The notes: a model not told the origin generated them from the sequence alone. A stretch of 64,000 nucleotides of DNA from Limanda limanda (GCF_963576545.1 NC_083639.1:14790618-14854617), one strand, 5' to 3'. Numbered from the stretch's first letter, positions 12,816 through 24,600 are shown. Numbers and translations are program-made.

Positions 12816-13279
12816 TGTTATTGCCAGGCTGGAAGATGCACGGCTTCATACCGTAGAGTCCCGACATTTAGTTACGTATATAGCCGTACTTTCATTCATG
12901 GAAATACAGTGATCATTCCACAAAGCTCACGAAGAAAATCCGCTACTGACGCCTGTGAAATGTGGCCCAGGGCCTAACAACACATCCTAACCAAATTGGC
13001 TGTCAGGTCATCCCTGCAATAAACATTGTTAAGAGTGTACAATTTAAATGATTATTATTACAGAATAATATACATTTTTTTATTTGACAATTCTTCGATT
13101 TGTGCATCTTTGACACTGGATTTAAACAACCCCCAACAAAAAAGCCAGTCAGCAACTAAACCAAGTACAGCTGCTGCTCACACATGAAGTACACTGACCT
13201 GCTAAGTCTGAAGGAGACTGATTTGACTGACTGACAACCCCTGTTTCAACATCCTCTACCTTAAACACACAAGCTTTAC
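12816..13279. other. Gene-free unique DNA
   Basis: AT-rich non-coding sequence, nothing recognisable. Confidence 0.5.
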
Positions 13280-13328
13280 CTCTCTCTCTCTCTGTGTGTG
13301 TGTGTATGTGTGTGTGTGTGTGTGTGTC
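13280..13328. repeat. Compound (TC)n(TG)n microsatellite
   Basis: Seven TC units run directly into TG units, with one TATG interruption. Confidence 0.95.
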
Positions 13329-13530
13329 TTTGTCACACACGTGCATACACACAAAGAGCATTGCATGGTGTGTTTTTGTTGGGATTTTGACAAACAACAA
13401 CAGTGACCTTTAAGGGAGGCGAGGCAGCATGGCTGTGATCACAGGGAATGGAAACGGAGCCAGAGTGAAATGTCAACCGTCCCTGTGGTCTTAGCACTGA
13501 CGCAAAACTGCCAGAAAAGAGAGGAAGAGA

Positions 13531-13583
13531 GTGTGTGTGTGCGTGTGTGTGTGTGTGTGTGTTTTGTGTGTGTGTGTGTGTGG
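13531..13583. repeat. (TG)n microsatellite, interrupted
   Basis: TG runs interrupted by GCG and GTTTTG. They yield Cys/Val-rich open frames that are not genes. Confidence 0.95.
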
Positions 13584-13740
13584 TATTTTTTGCAGGGGAT
13601 TGTTTGGTGTATGTGTGTGGGTATTTGTGTCTATCAGTGTGTAAACATGCATCCGTCTGCATGAGTATGTGTGTGGCTGGCGAGTGTATTATCTGCATAG
13701 TTTTTGTTAAGTTTGAGGTAGTGTGAGAAGTTTGCCTTCA

Positions 13741-13826
13741 AGGCTTTCAGCCAGAAAGCTTCTCTTGCACAAAGGCACTCTGGTCAGACGGACTTAGTGC
13801 CAGAAAAGCTCTCTGGCTGAAAGCCT
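13741..13826 (+). ncRNA. Long near-perfect hairpin, pre-miRNA-like
   Basis: Bases 13741-13774 pair with 13826-13793: 34 positions with 30 Watson-Crick pairs. The four single mismatches fall at 13756/13811, 13762/13805, 13766/13801 and 13771/13796, and the loop is 18 nt. Total length (86 nt), stem length and spaced 1x1 mismatches match a metazoan microRNA precursor. The outer 15 pairs are perfect (left arm 'aggctttcagccaga'). The sequence matches no microRNA I can name. No target-site duplication flanks it, which weakens a MITE explanation. Either strand could be transcribed, since the arms are complementary. Expression is unknown. Confidence 0.4.
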
Positions 13827-14040
13827 GTTGGACGTCAGGTGAAGGAGTATAAAGAGCACGACACAGCACACAAAGGAGGATGTGGTTGCTGGAGTTCAAA
13901 TCCTGTTTCAATTTTTGCCTTTGTTGCCTGTTTTTTGTGTTTGTTTTCCATTTTCCGAAAGTTAAGTTTAAGCAACAAAACTACTCAGCTCAGTTGACTG
14001 ATTTTGCAACCCCCGAGGTTCTCCTGGTTGCTGGATGGAC

Positions 14041-14300
14041 TTGAAACAATGCATCCATCCATCCATTACCTATACCACCTGTCCTCTGAGGGTCACTGGG
14101 GGGCAGGAGCCAATCAGGCATTGGGCTGGACCGGGCTACACCCTGTACAGGTCGCCAGCGTATTGCGGAGCCAACATACAGAGACAAACAACTGCCAGCC
14201 ACTCTCACATTCACGCTTACAGTCAATTCAGAGTTTCTAATTAACCTAACCCTCAATCTGCATGTCTTTGGACTGTGGGAGGAAGCCAGAGAAAACCCAC
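14041..14300 (-). mobile_element. tRNA-derived SINE family B, 5'-truncated copy
   Basis: Read on the minus strand it contains the family's core ('cagtccaaagacatgcag' at 14262-14279), then 'gcgacctgtacagggtgta'-like sequence near 14140, and ends in a (GGAT)n tail seen here as 'catccatccatccat' at 14048-14062. The tRNA-like head is missing. The same family is present with its head at 42039-42342. The element is non-autonomous and would have needed a partner LINE for mobility. Confidence 0.75.
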
Positions 14301-14988
14301 ACAGACACAGAAAGGAAAAGTACTAACCATTTAACCAGCAACAATACAGAAATGCTAATTTATAAAAGTTTGGGCAAAACTGTAATGTGCAAAAAAAATG
14401 AAACAAACTTGAATACCGTCAGCACTGCCTCTGGTCATTTTCATTCATCTATATTTATCTTTATCGAAATGTGGTGGCGCATCTGTACACAGAAAAACCT
14501 GAAGTAGAGTACACAGAGGTATTTGTAACATTCCTGTTTTAATCAATCCCATCACTCCACTAATGCATCGCTTGTTTGTATTTTATGTGTGTTGGTATTT
14601 GTTGCCTCTCTGGATTTGGGCTGTGTTTTATTTGATATTTATGCCTTTTTTCTTTTTAATATCTTACGTGCGGTTTCACACTAAACATGAAGCAGACGTG
14701 CTGTTACCCTCTGAGAGTCATATGAGTAATCCTGTTGAAGAAGAAATCTCTGCACTCACACATGTTGCTTCATCACTTGTGCCAAGTGTCAGGGAGTATT
14801 ATTTGACCTCTGTCCTTGATTCACACATTAGTGTCACATGATAGTCATGTAGGTCATACAGCAGGCATGGTACAGTCTAGAACTACAATCGTTAATGTGT
14901 GAAAAGTTGTAATATTGAAGTCCATAACAATGACCCTATGATGATGCCGGTCATCCTGGTTGTGAACATGAATAAAATAGCTACTGCG
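14301..14988. other. Gene-free AT-rich unique DNA
   Basis: The 92-codon frame at 14563-14841 is hydrophobic at its start, but it has no family resemblance and no splice or promoter context. Confidence 0.5.
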
Positions 14989-15456
14989 CATATATTATGG
15001 ACGACATGTCTCCTCTTTCTACTGGTATCCAGAAATGAAGCTAAAGTATCCTGGATACGAACGCCGCCATCTTCCACATTTGGATTCTGTGTCTGCACAG
15101 TGGTGAGATCTAACAGATTCACATTCTGTGGCAATTTCAAGTTGGTCTCAGCTGTCAATCATGATGATTCACCCTGTTTTTCTAGCATTAAATCACTAAT
15201 TAAAACCAAAGTTACTTCAACAATTTACTCTTGACAATACATCAGAGTAGTTTGAATTACCGTAAATGACAGAAGCCATCTTTGAGACATTTTTTATTTA
15301 ACATGTTCTTTGACTTTTTAGTTTGGTCCATTCCTTCCTTCGATTAACATGGAGGAGGGATTTAGGACCTATACTGTAACCAGCCACCAGGTGGCGATCG
15401 TGATGCTTCGGCGTTTTACTTTTTCGAGCACAGTCATGTCCTCCATTTTTATATTC
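14989..15456 (+). mobile_element. MITE-like element with inverted termini
   Basis: The left end (catatattatggacgacatg, 14989-15008) is the imperfect inverted complement of the right end (catgtcctccatttttatat, 15435-15454). Inside are 'ccagaaatgaagctaaagta' and 'ccagccaccaggtggcgat' blocks that I recognise from an abundant teleost non-autonomous element. It is about 468 bp long with no transposase, and the open frames across it have no domain. Confidence 0.6.
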
Positions 15457-17531
15457 TTTTTATTCTACTTTGTCATAAAACTACTGAGTTTAGGACACTA
15501 TAGACCGCTAACACAGATTTATTCCAAAACAAACCCTGCAGGAGAACCACCACTGTGCGGAGATTGGGGATTTTAAAATACACTGGCAAGTGGAATTTAT
15601 AGTTTCTACCATGTGACGCTAGAGATTGTTAAAAGGTGTAAATCACACACACAGAGGTTGATGCTGATGAGAGGAAATACAGCAACTTTTCAATCAGCTA
15701 TTCAGTTGATTTTATGATGCTTTTGAACAAACAACCTCTTGGCTTTGATTGTGTGAGCACTTATTCAAATGTTAAAGATTTCTAACCAGGCAATTTATTG
15801 ACATTCTGTCAACACTGTCAATAACTCACTTTGACAAAAAAACAACTCTTTAACTGTCTTTCTAATTGACACTGTGGCACTCATAGTGCAAGTCCAATTA
15901 TCTTTTTCTATTGTGCTCACACTCCTCGAACTTGTTATGTTTTCTACCAAGTGGGAGGGAAGGGGAAATTATGTAAATGTTGTTCTCAGGTTTTCCTACT
16001 CATGTTAGAAAGTCATATTCGCTGTGCAGATTTATTCTGTCATACAATCGCCATTGTGAGCAGAAAAACCGCAGCTACAAAATACAATTTTGTTTGAAGA
16101 TATCAAAGAGAAATATATTTTTGTCCCCCTAAGAATGGTTTCAAAAGCAGAAAGATACATTTTTGAAATTCTTCTAAAATAAAACCTGCAATCAATATGA
16201 AAGCCTCCTGTTCGTTTTGCAGGAGGGAAGCAAGTGAAATAGAGCGACGTCTGACTTTTTCATGTAATGTTTGTGGAACACAGACAAGGATTTGCAATAA
16301 GCAACCTTCTATTAGTAAGATCATATTTTAAAAGCTTTGAGTGAATGTTACAGGCAAACCACTTTTTTGGTTTCTCAAAGAAGCAGAACACCACGATGAT
16401 GTCAATATTTAGGTTGAGGCCTTTTAACAACCATGGTGCCCTCTAACCCACCAGGCAGAAACAACATTGCTTGATGTCAGTGTTCTTTAATGCAAATAAA
16501 ATGCAAAGCGGTGCATCATAAGGTTGCGTGGAGACCCCCAGAGGAGGCTCTTATCCAGATTCCACTTCTTGCACACCTGGGACAGCAAGGCTGCTGCAGA
16601 TTGGTCGGGCAGAGGGAGGCACAGCGGGTGTGTGGATCTGTCACAGTTTGAAGTCTGGAGCCGGTCTGTCGCAGCAGTATGGATACTGTAGGAATGTGCC
16701 AGCTGATCGAAAGGCAAGTGGGAGGGCGACACCATGGGAGCTATGCACACTTTGAAACACAGGGAAGTGGAGCCTACATTCATAGAGAGAGGGGAACAAT
16801 CATATGATCTGCTCTCCACTGTGGGAGGCAAACATTTAATCAAAGTAAATTAGATTTCAGAGTTTGCTTGTGCATGCAGCAGCTACGGACCAGTAATCAG
16901 ATTGTATCACTATGGATCACACATTGTACTCTATCATATTGCATGGTGGTGTATTACAATGTATCATATCATGTAACTGCATCACATCGCCTTGCAAAAG
17001 TATCATGTTTTTTTTTTGCTCATTTCATCCAACTGTTTTTTCTATTCTGCTGTGCTCTGTTGGATAAGAGAGATGATATTATGGGATTGTGTGTAACTGA
17101 TGAGAATAATAACACAGGATTTGACATATTCATTATATTTAACAACTTCCACTGTGTTTAAACAAAATAAATGTTCTGTGAGGGATAAGAAGTTGAGCTT
17201 TCTTCTGTCCTTGTAAATGCTAGCCAGTGAGTGAAATTCACTTGAACTGAAAGTGTGTTCTTTCAGTGCATATTTCCATAAATATTTACATTCAGGAGAG
17301 TGACGTATGTGGTAGGCCTGCTGTTAACAAAGATATACTATACAGTATTTAAGGGTGTATTTGCCTGGTGTGTTCAAGGAGTGAAACAGTTTTTGCATTT
17401 GAAAGGACTTTCACATGTTCACGTCCTTTCTACTGAATAAATGTAAAGTGTGCAGTGGACTCTCCAGGACAGCTGACCCAGAAGTGAAAGACGGACAAAG
17501 ACAGATAAGAAAGTGTGAAGGAAATGTTAAG
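15457..17531. other. Gene-free unique DNA
   Basis: The GC-richer interval 16500-16760 carries open frames on both strands (75 and 118 codons) with no motif and may be a conserved non-coding block. The part at 16900-16995 is a degenerate TATCA/CATCA-rich stretch. No gene is supported. Confidence 0.5.
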
Positions 17532-17564
17532 CGTGTGTGTGTGTGTGTGTGTGTGCGTGTGTGG
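17532..17564. repeat. (TG)n microsatellite
   Basis: TG units with one GC interruption. It directly precedes and probably seeded the array that follows. Confidence 0.95.
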
Positions 17565-18230
17565 GACATTTTGGCTGGTCTTAACTTTAAATGGTTGTTT
17601 GAGGATTAAGACTGGATTTTAAGGTCAGAATTAGATTGTGAATAATGCTTAGTGAAAGGCATCTAGTTGTGATGGCTAAGGTTAGGGTACAGGGCTAGGA
17701 GTATTGATTGTGTGAATATGTTGGTTTGTTGTGCCTTGTTTTAGAAAATTCATGGGGTCTGACAACCAGAGGCCGGGGGTCTGACAGTTTTGTGAGGACC
17801 ATAATTTCTGGACCCCACAAGTTTAAATGGCTGTTTGAAGTGTTTGTCTTGGTTTTAAGGTTAAAGGATAGAATAAGGTTAAGGTTCAGGAAAAGTTAGG
17901 GTTAGGTCCTAGGGTTTGATGGTTAAGGTTAGAGTAAGAAGCTATGGAAATCAATATTTTTTACGGACAGGTCCCCACAAATATTTTAAGAAGTAGATGT
18001 GCATGTGTGTATTAGGGTTAAGGAATCAATCCTGGGGTCAAAAAGCATTAAGGCAGGTGAAGACTTAGTTTTAAGATTAGGTGTAGAATTAGCTTAAGCT
18101 AGGCCCGGCTGAGGGTGAGGGCATCAGTTTCAATAGTTGAGGTTAGAGTAAGGGGCTACAGAATACCTAGTTTCGAAGGCAGGTCCCCACAAATACACTA
18201 AGACAAGGGTTTGAGTGTGTGAGTGTATGA
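17565..18230 (+). repeat. Three-unit GGTTAG-rich array
   Basis: Three diverged units share 'ggttaaggttagagtaag'-type blocks (17674-17690, 17921-17938, about 18135-18152), and units two and three share 'caggtccccacaaata' (17968 and 18180). Spacing is about 212 bp between units two and three and about 247 bp between one and two. I recognise a teleost repeat commonly attached to TG microsatellites. The GGTTAG-like words are part of the unit, not telomere. Confidence 0.75.
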
Positions 18231-18239
18231 ATGAGTGAG

Positions 18240-18490
18240 CTCCTGGGCTGTATTGGTATTTTGAGACGTGATTGACAGGGAAGAAGTCTATTAGGTGAGA
18301 TTGTTAACAGAGTGGAGCCTGTTATCTGCTCCAGGCAGCCGTGAAAGGGTGACGGCTGATTCACAAGGAAGCTATTGAGAATTTCAAAGGTGCTGCCTGA
18401 CTGATTTGGGCCCAGGCCCACGTCACACTGAGCCAGCAAAGCCACGCTTGTTCTCCGATCCATGCTGATCAATGCGCTTTCACATTCTCC
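18240..18490. promoter_or_regulatory. Possible conserved non-coding element
   Basis: Unique, high-complexity DNA between repeat-rich flanks, containing 'gtgattgacaggga' (a PBX/MEIS-like TGATTGACAG match), 'gggtgacggctgattcac' and 'tgctgatcaatgcgctttc'. The motif content is suggestive only. Confidence 0.25.
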
Positions 18491-21138
18491 CTCCTTCACT
18501 CTGTCTTGTTACTCCGCTGCTCGTTTTCTCAATACGTTTCTCCGCTCTGACTTTTCTTTAAGTGGTTTAAGCCTCTTTTTGTTTCTACTCTGCTAACTTT
18601 GCATTTTCTCCAGCCTGTGACACACATTGTCTCTTCTCCTTTGGACTGCATGGTTCTATACACGCCTAAAACTTTGCTTATCCCAAACACAACTTCATCT
18701 GCACAATTAACCAAGCAGAGCCAACTAATAAAGCCAAACTTCTGCACAGGTGAGCCTGAAAGCAAAGACAGTTAGTGGAACTGCCCACACTGTAATTCCC
18801 ATTCTTGTTTTAGAGGCATGAATATTTCATATCCTTTTTGTTTATGTTGTTCGTGAGCATTATTTGAACAGCACTCTCCACCCATGAATTCCTTTGAATA
18901 GCAAACACAGTTAATTGAGTGAAAACTCTATTCTCTGAGGCTGAATAGGATCGAAGAGTTTTTTACTGCAGGGGCAGCTAACTCTTAGACCAAGTAAAAT
19001 ATTAAAATAACAGACAGGAAATCTGTGTGTGTGTGTGTGTGTAATTTTGTCTGTTGCGTGCTTGTGTGCACAGTGAACTATGTTTGACCTTGGTTTTTGA
19101 TTTACCAAACATTGCCAAGGGGATGCAATGAATTCATGTCCATGTGTACATGTGTGCGTGTAAACGCTTGTGTGAATATGTGTGTGACAGCGCGCAAGGT
19201 TATCCATTGGCTAAGGCAAACGAAATATGACAGTCAGCCCCGCATCCTGTCCGTAGCATCTCAACACATGCAACACACAGTCACAGAGATTCACACAGAC
19301 ACACACACACCTCAATGCACACGCATACAAGCACCAAGCACTTTAACACACAAGCTGTGCAACACCGAGGCCGGTGTGTATCCTCCGAGCCGTGGGCAGG
19401 ACCCCAGAGGCTGTCTGCTGGGCTCGTTGGGCCCGGCTTTAAGAGATGTGATTAACCAGTTCAGAGAGAGGTGAGGGGGAGAAGTACGGGCCACAGGGAA
19501 CTGGTCCAATAGGAGCATTACCCAAAAGAGCCTCTACTTTGCTGATGCAGAGGAGGGTTTTAACAGCAGCAGTCCTGGTGTATGGGTGTCAGTGTACGTG
19601 TTCCATAAAACGCAGACAGTAACCCACATCCCTGAAAATCCAGTTTTAGAAGGGATGCTTTGCTTCTCAACGAGTCAGGCAGTTATAAACAGTTTCTAAA
19701 AGCAAAGACACTGTCAGGAACCTGTGACAAACCTGCAGTGGGTGGATTTGCAGCCTAATTAAAAAGAAAACAGAGCCAGAGAACAGTGTGCTTTAGCAGA
19801 GGCACCTAAGTCTAAACGAATCAGCAAAGTAAATACTGAATAGCAGAGTGTTTTTGTGTGTTTTCATAATCAACATATCAACAGCAGTGTGAATGATGTA
19901 CTCTACTACATATGCGAAGCACTCAATGTCTGTGTCTTTCCTCTAAATAAAGAATCACATGGAATCAATCGAGTTATTGAAGAGATGGATCATTTGAGTT
20001 TTCTGTGGCCTGTCTAATCCACTCTGAATAACAGAGATTTACATAAATTGGTGAAATTTACTAATAATATCAACGTTTCAGGCTGTTTCAATAAAACTAT
20101 GTAAAACATTAATGATAAATGACAAACAGGAATGTTATTCACTATGAAATAAAACTACAAGGTTGGCCAATAATCAATGCTGCATACTGTCTCTCACCTA
20201 TGAGATAAATAAAGCAGACTTTGAAAGAGCTTTGTATTTGGTTTTGCCATTTATTCTCCACTAACTGCAACTGTGAAGCCCAGAACAAAATCAAATCTGA
20301 CAGTAACCAGGGACGACATGATGCAGAAGAAATGTGTTTGGCAGTGATTACAAATAAAATACTTTGTCTTTAGTCCAGTCAAACCTTTGAATTTCAAACG
20401 TAATCAGTGCAGCAACATCTGTGCTGTGTTGCATCTCACTAACACAGTATCACAGCTCCGCTTCCAAAACCATGACAGGATCATTTAGCTTGCAAAGCTA
20501 GAGGCATAGGGAGCTTCGAGAAAAACCTGCGTTAATCGAGGTTACCGCGTTTGAATGTTAATATTTTCATTTATTTCGTGGATGAAAACCCTGACAAAAA
20601 AATGATGATGTACATTCCGCATTTACACCCAGACATCCGTTTCCATCTGTCTCCGCAGCAACTTCCTCCATACCATGTCCCCAAGTGGGGCAATCTATTC
20701 AATATTTAGAAACCTTTGTTTGGCACTTGGTTTCAAGCAGCTGTGGTTAAACAGATACAGATCATGTGTTGATAGCAGGTTTAACTTAATTCATAATCTC
20801 CACAAGGCTCAGGACACAATTCCAACATTATCTGTATGTGGCAGTGGTGAAATGTCTTGGTTTCATGTCATGCTGTTGCGCCATGTCAGCAAAAATAGAC
20901 TGAAAGTGTTTGCAGTCATACAGGCATATTTATGAAAACCAACACCTATCACTATAGATTCAATGTCTGGACTATTAAATTAAGGACATGGCAATATATA
21001 AATATATTTATCATTGGGGATGATGATAAAACATGTTTAGTTCAACACTCAATGTGATCATCAATTGTGAAATTGTCAGCACAGAAGTCTAGAAAAAACA
21101 GCATTTGTGATATTCACATTAATGTTCCAGCCCTCTGT

Positions 21139-21140
<2 letters not shown>
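18491..21140. other. Gene-free DNA with short CA/TG patches
   Basis: It contains a pure TG run at about 19024-19042 and interrupted CA/TG patches at 19137-19340. A GC-rich piece (19360-19470) ends in a GTGAGG donor-like site but lacks a convincing acceptor. No gene is supported. Confidence 0.5.
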
Positions 21141-21210
<70 letters not shown>

Positions 21211-21212
21211 TG
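21141..21212. repeat. Compound (TG)20(CGTG)n microsatellite
   Basis: Twenty pure TG units are followed by about eight CGTG units and a TACGCG end. The alternating purine-pyrimidine tract is strictly regular for about 70 bp, a sequence class with Z-DNA potential. Confidence 0.97.
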
Positions 21213-21349
21213 TGTACGCGTGAGCCCCTTGAGAGGAGAAAAATGGTAAAATAGAAAATCAGTATGTGGCAGTCATTGTTGAAATTGTAAATCTGTGTGC
21301 AGGAAACACTGCAGCAACACAACAGATTGGCCACTGCCATCGGTGAATG

Positions 21350-21429
21350 TCATCTTATTTTCCAATAAATGAAAGGCAATTATAGGCCAATACTGATGTT
21401 TGGCCAATAATCAGTATATATATAATCAT

Positions 21430-21430
<1 letters not shown>
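21350..21430. repeat. Possible relic of a dispersed repeat
   Basis: The block 'ggccaatactgatgtttggcc' with a following 'aataatcagtatatata' resembles a teleost element rich in GGCCGATA words that I recall, but the match is short. It runs into the AT microsatellite. Confidence 0.3.

Positions 21431-21432
<2 letters not shown>

Positions 21433-21461
<29 letters not shown>
21433..21461. repeat. (AT)n microsatellite
   Basis: About 14 uninterrupted AT units. Confidence 0.95.
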
Positions 21462-21464
<3 letters not shown>

Positions 21465-22022
21465 TGCTTTTTTTATTTCAACTTCTACAGCCAAGGGCCA
21501 TTGTACTTGTTCTATCACCTCCAACTTTGATCATGTTTGAGTTAAGACTTATCTTTTTAATTGATCTATTATGTTGATTATTGTTACTAATACTAAATAC
21601 AAATAATTAAATACATCAGAAATGGATTCATACTAAAAAGAACTGTGCAGCTGCAGCAATTCAGAGAGTTAATTACGACCCACACGCACACAACACAGAA
21701 AGTGTATGTTTAATCAACAAAGCCAAGTTTCAGTCCTCTACACTCCAGTATCCATACAGTCAGTGGTAGTTTAGTAGTAGTGAACAGCACAGTGTTGTTC
21801 AATATGTGTCTTTATTTATCAGTCTCTCAGTTGACCTGGCACGTACTGAGTCTTCTTTTGAAATGAGAAAATCATCCATACTCTATATCTCAATAGAGCA
21901 CGTTGTTTGTTACAGCCTCATTATTTCCACTTCTGGACTCGGCCCAGACTCGACCGATTACAATAATGAGTAATATTTTCCTAGAGCTCCATTCAGACTC
22001 CAGTGATTGGTCACTACGAGCA
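21462..22022. other. Gene-free AT-rich DNA
   Basis: Nothing recognisable. Confidence 0.5.
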
Positions 22023-22145
22023 AGGAAATGGTAAATGGACAGCACTTTTATGCTGCCTGAAATCAGTGAAAAGCACTTAACAAAGTATACTTTATAATGT
22101 CTTACAATCACCAACACACACTCACTCACACACCAGGGGTGGGTG
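22023..22145 (-). mobile_element. SINE family C, 3' part
   Basis: On the minus strand it runs from 'gtgtgtgagtgagtg' through 'ggtgattgtaagacattata' and 'gtgcttttcactgatt' to the family's terminal 'gtccatttaccatttc' at 22023. The 5' tRNA-like head is absent. The terminus matches the copy at 59279-59456, and the missing head is seen in the copy at 24464. Confidence 0.7.
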
Positions 22146-22324
22146 AGCTAACAAGCAAAGTTCTTATTCCTGCGGATCAATCTTTTGCTGAACAACATTT
22201 CAAATTTCTGGTCAAGCTTCAGGTGAGACAAAGAATTATTTCAGTTTTTAGCTCTAGGTAGCAGGGACGTACCTATATCTGAATAAGTTATATAGTAAAG
22301 CACAAATAATGCAATCTTTTAACT

Positions 22325-22775
22325 TTTTTTTTCATTTACTACACATTATTAAAAGGTATTATATGAACTATATTCTGTAACTGCCTCCGCCAAGTCAGCA
22401 GGTTACGATATGACCATCCTAGGGAATCTCTCACATCCAATAGAAGGAGGAGTCAGAGCCTTGTGGCATGAAGATTTCTCCCCGAACCCTGTAACCTCGA
22501 TATTAATTTTGAAAACTTGTGTTAATGTCCTACAATTAAAAGAAACCCAGCCAAAAGTTGTCTCATTTACATTTACTGCACATTACTGAAAAGTGCTTGC
22601 TGTATTCTGTAGACGCCCCCACTGAGTCAGCACACAGCAGGCAGCTGGCAGAGAGCTGACCGGCTATCACTCAGAGAAACTCTCACATGGAGGAGGAAGA
22701 GGGGGGGCAGAGCTGGCGAGACAAACGCTTTGTGTGGCAGCTGAATTTCTGTCAAACCCCTGGAACCTATACATC
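22325..22775. repeat. Diverged 232-bp tandem duplication
   Basis: Two related units sit about 232 bp apart: 'catttactacacattatt' (22333) aligns with 'catttactgcacattact' (22569), and 'tattctgtaactgcc' (22371) with 'tattctgtagacgcc' (22603). Both continue with 'gtcagca', 'tctcacat', 'gaggaggaagag'-like and 'aaccc tg aacc' blocks in the same order. Whether this is a local duplication or two units of a dispersed repeat is not decidable here. Confidence 0.65.
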
Positions 22776-24463
22776 TGAATGAAGCATACAACCTGAGGGG
22801 TGACTCATCAAACAGGAACAAATATTTCATGTAATACTGGTCATGCAATTACTGTTGTAAAGTAGTAACTCACGTTTCCCTGGAGCGACCTGCTGCAAAA
22901 TGCATTTAAGTTCATATTCCTTTTAAGTGATGGATATTTCCCTACATAATATGCTGTTAATAATTTATTTTCAAATGCAGAACTGAATATTTTGATCTAT
23001 AAAACATTTAGTTCAGTTTCTGTTTGTTCAATATCTGGAAGTAAGACCACAACTAATCCTGATCTTCTTTGGAGTCCCAGAAAAATGATTCCCCCCAAAA
23101 TAAGGTGAAGTAGCCTAAAGAATAATCATTGATTTGCCATGTTTCCCCACTAACTACGAGTCGTGTATACTACACTTTTAAATAAATTACACTATACATG
23201 CAGCCAAAAAGAAAGAACATAACAAACACCTACCTAACCTTAACTGTAATGTGTATGTATTTAATAGACTTAAAGGCCTGAAGTTCAGATTATTAAAGAA
23301 ATATTGGACTTTTTAATGACCATGCAGAGCCCCTGTCAATAGTTTGCATGAATACCCTGTTTTCTTCAGTCTACACTTATGTCTTGTGAGCCAGTATATC
23401 ATTAATTGTATTTATTTCTCACTGACTCAGTGGGATATTAAATAGAAGCTAATGACTGCTGAAGGTCAGGTAGCACAACCTTTGTCTACTAGTGCCTTGC
23501 AACACTCGAATAATCAACACGCTATCAAAACATCGTCTGTTGCAGGCCGACAAATTACAGGGGGAATAACAAAGCCAAGTGATTGGACATTGTTTCAAAA
23601 TGTCTGTCCACATGCAGCCACCAAACATCCTCTCTCATACAGGTCATTCATTCAGCCGCGTGATTTCCACAGTAATCATTTCCTAACTCCATTGAAACCA
23701 TAGAATAAAGAGTATTTGATTGTTCCCCTCCAACCTCTCTCAGCAGCCGGCCAGGTGATTTGTTTCTCTGTCGGATTCACAAACAAGTACAAAGAAATTA
23801 CCATTCTTTCAGCAGGACAAAAAAAAAACTCATGAAAACTGTTTTCCTTTTGACAAACTTATTTAGCAACATAAGTCTTACTTTTGAATTATGGACCCCA
23901 TTCCAGGGATCTGAAACATTTTAGTAACAAATGAGTTGCTGTGAAATCTGTATAAAGCATCATAACCAGTTTACTGAGGTCCTCAGTAAGTCAAAGAACT
24001 CTCATACGCAATATGACCTGTTGAAAAACATGATGTAAATGAGATTATTTTTTGATATGGTGAGTTAGAATGTATTTACCCAGTTGATCTTTGATCTATA
24101 TATGTAGTTAAGTGATTTGGACGATGTCACTGGTGCATTTCTGGAGCTTGTCTCATTATTTTTACTTCAATTACCTCCCAGTAATTAGTTAGTTCACATG
24201 GCAGAAGCTGTGACTGTGTTCACAACCTGTCCGATTGTATGATTGCTCATTTGCTTGCCCTGCTGGGCTCAGTTGAAAATATGTGTCACTGCACGTCCAG
24301 ATCTCAGAAGTTACACCAATCAGTTTGTTAAAGTAACTAGACGCATTGTCGGGAAAACAAAGGCTTGTGTTGAGGCCAAGGGTCCTTAGACAGTATTAAA
24401 TGTCTTGGATTAAATTTTACAAATAAAAGACTTTAAATATATATAAAATTATGTTCTGAATAC
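22776..24463. other. Gene-free AT-rich unique DNA
   Basis: No named repeat, RNA or gene. The 83-codon frame at 23452 is featureless. Confidence 0.55.
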
Positions 24464-24600
24464 AGGGGTCGGCTGTGGCTGAGGGGTAGAGTGGTCGTCC
24501 ACTCGAACCACAATGTCGGCGGTTTGATCCTCAGTCTTCCCCATCTGCATTCCGATGTGTTCTTGAGCACGATACTGAACCCTTAAATGGCCCCTTATAT
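24464..24600 (+). mobile_element. SINE family C, 5' half with tRNA-like head
   Basis: RNA polymerase III box A-like 'tggctgaggggtagag' (24476-24491) and box B-like 'ggtttgatcct' (24521-24531) lie about 45 bp apart, as in a tRNA-derived SINE head. The body 'ccgatgtgttcttgagcacg' and 'gatactgaaccc' then follows. It stops before the family's 3' end, so it is 3'-truncated or interrupted. It is not a functional tRNA: a cloverleaf cannot be drawn with a proper acceptor stem. Confidence 0.75.

Noticed and set aside
17565..18230. TTAGGG telomere-like array
   Set aside because: GGTTAG words occur inside 212-247 bp units shared with 38385-38512, so this is a dispersed repeat.
19360..19470. GC-rich exon-like stretch ending in GTGAGG
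   Set aside because: The acceptor side is weak (CA-rich, no polypyrimidine tract), and the short frame has no recognisable content.
24464..24540. Possible tRNA gene (A and B boxes present)
   Set aside because: No acceptor-stem pairing, and SINE body sequence follows; it is a tRNA-derived retroposon head.
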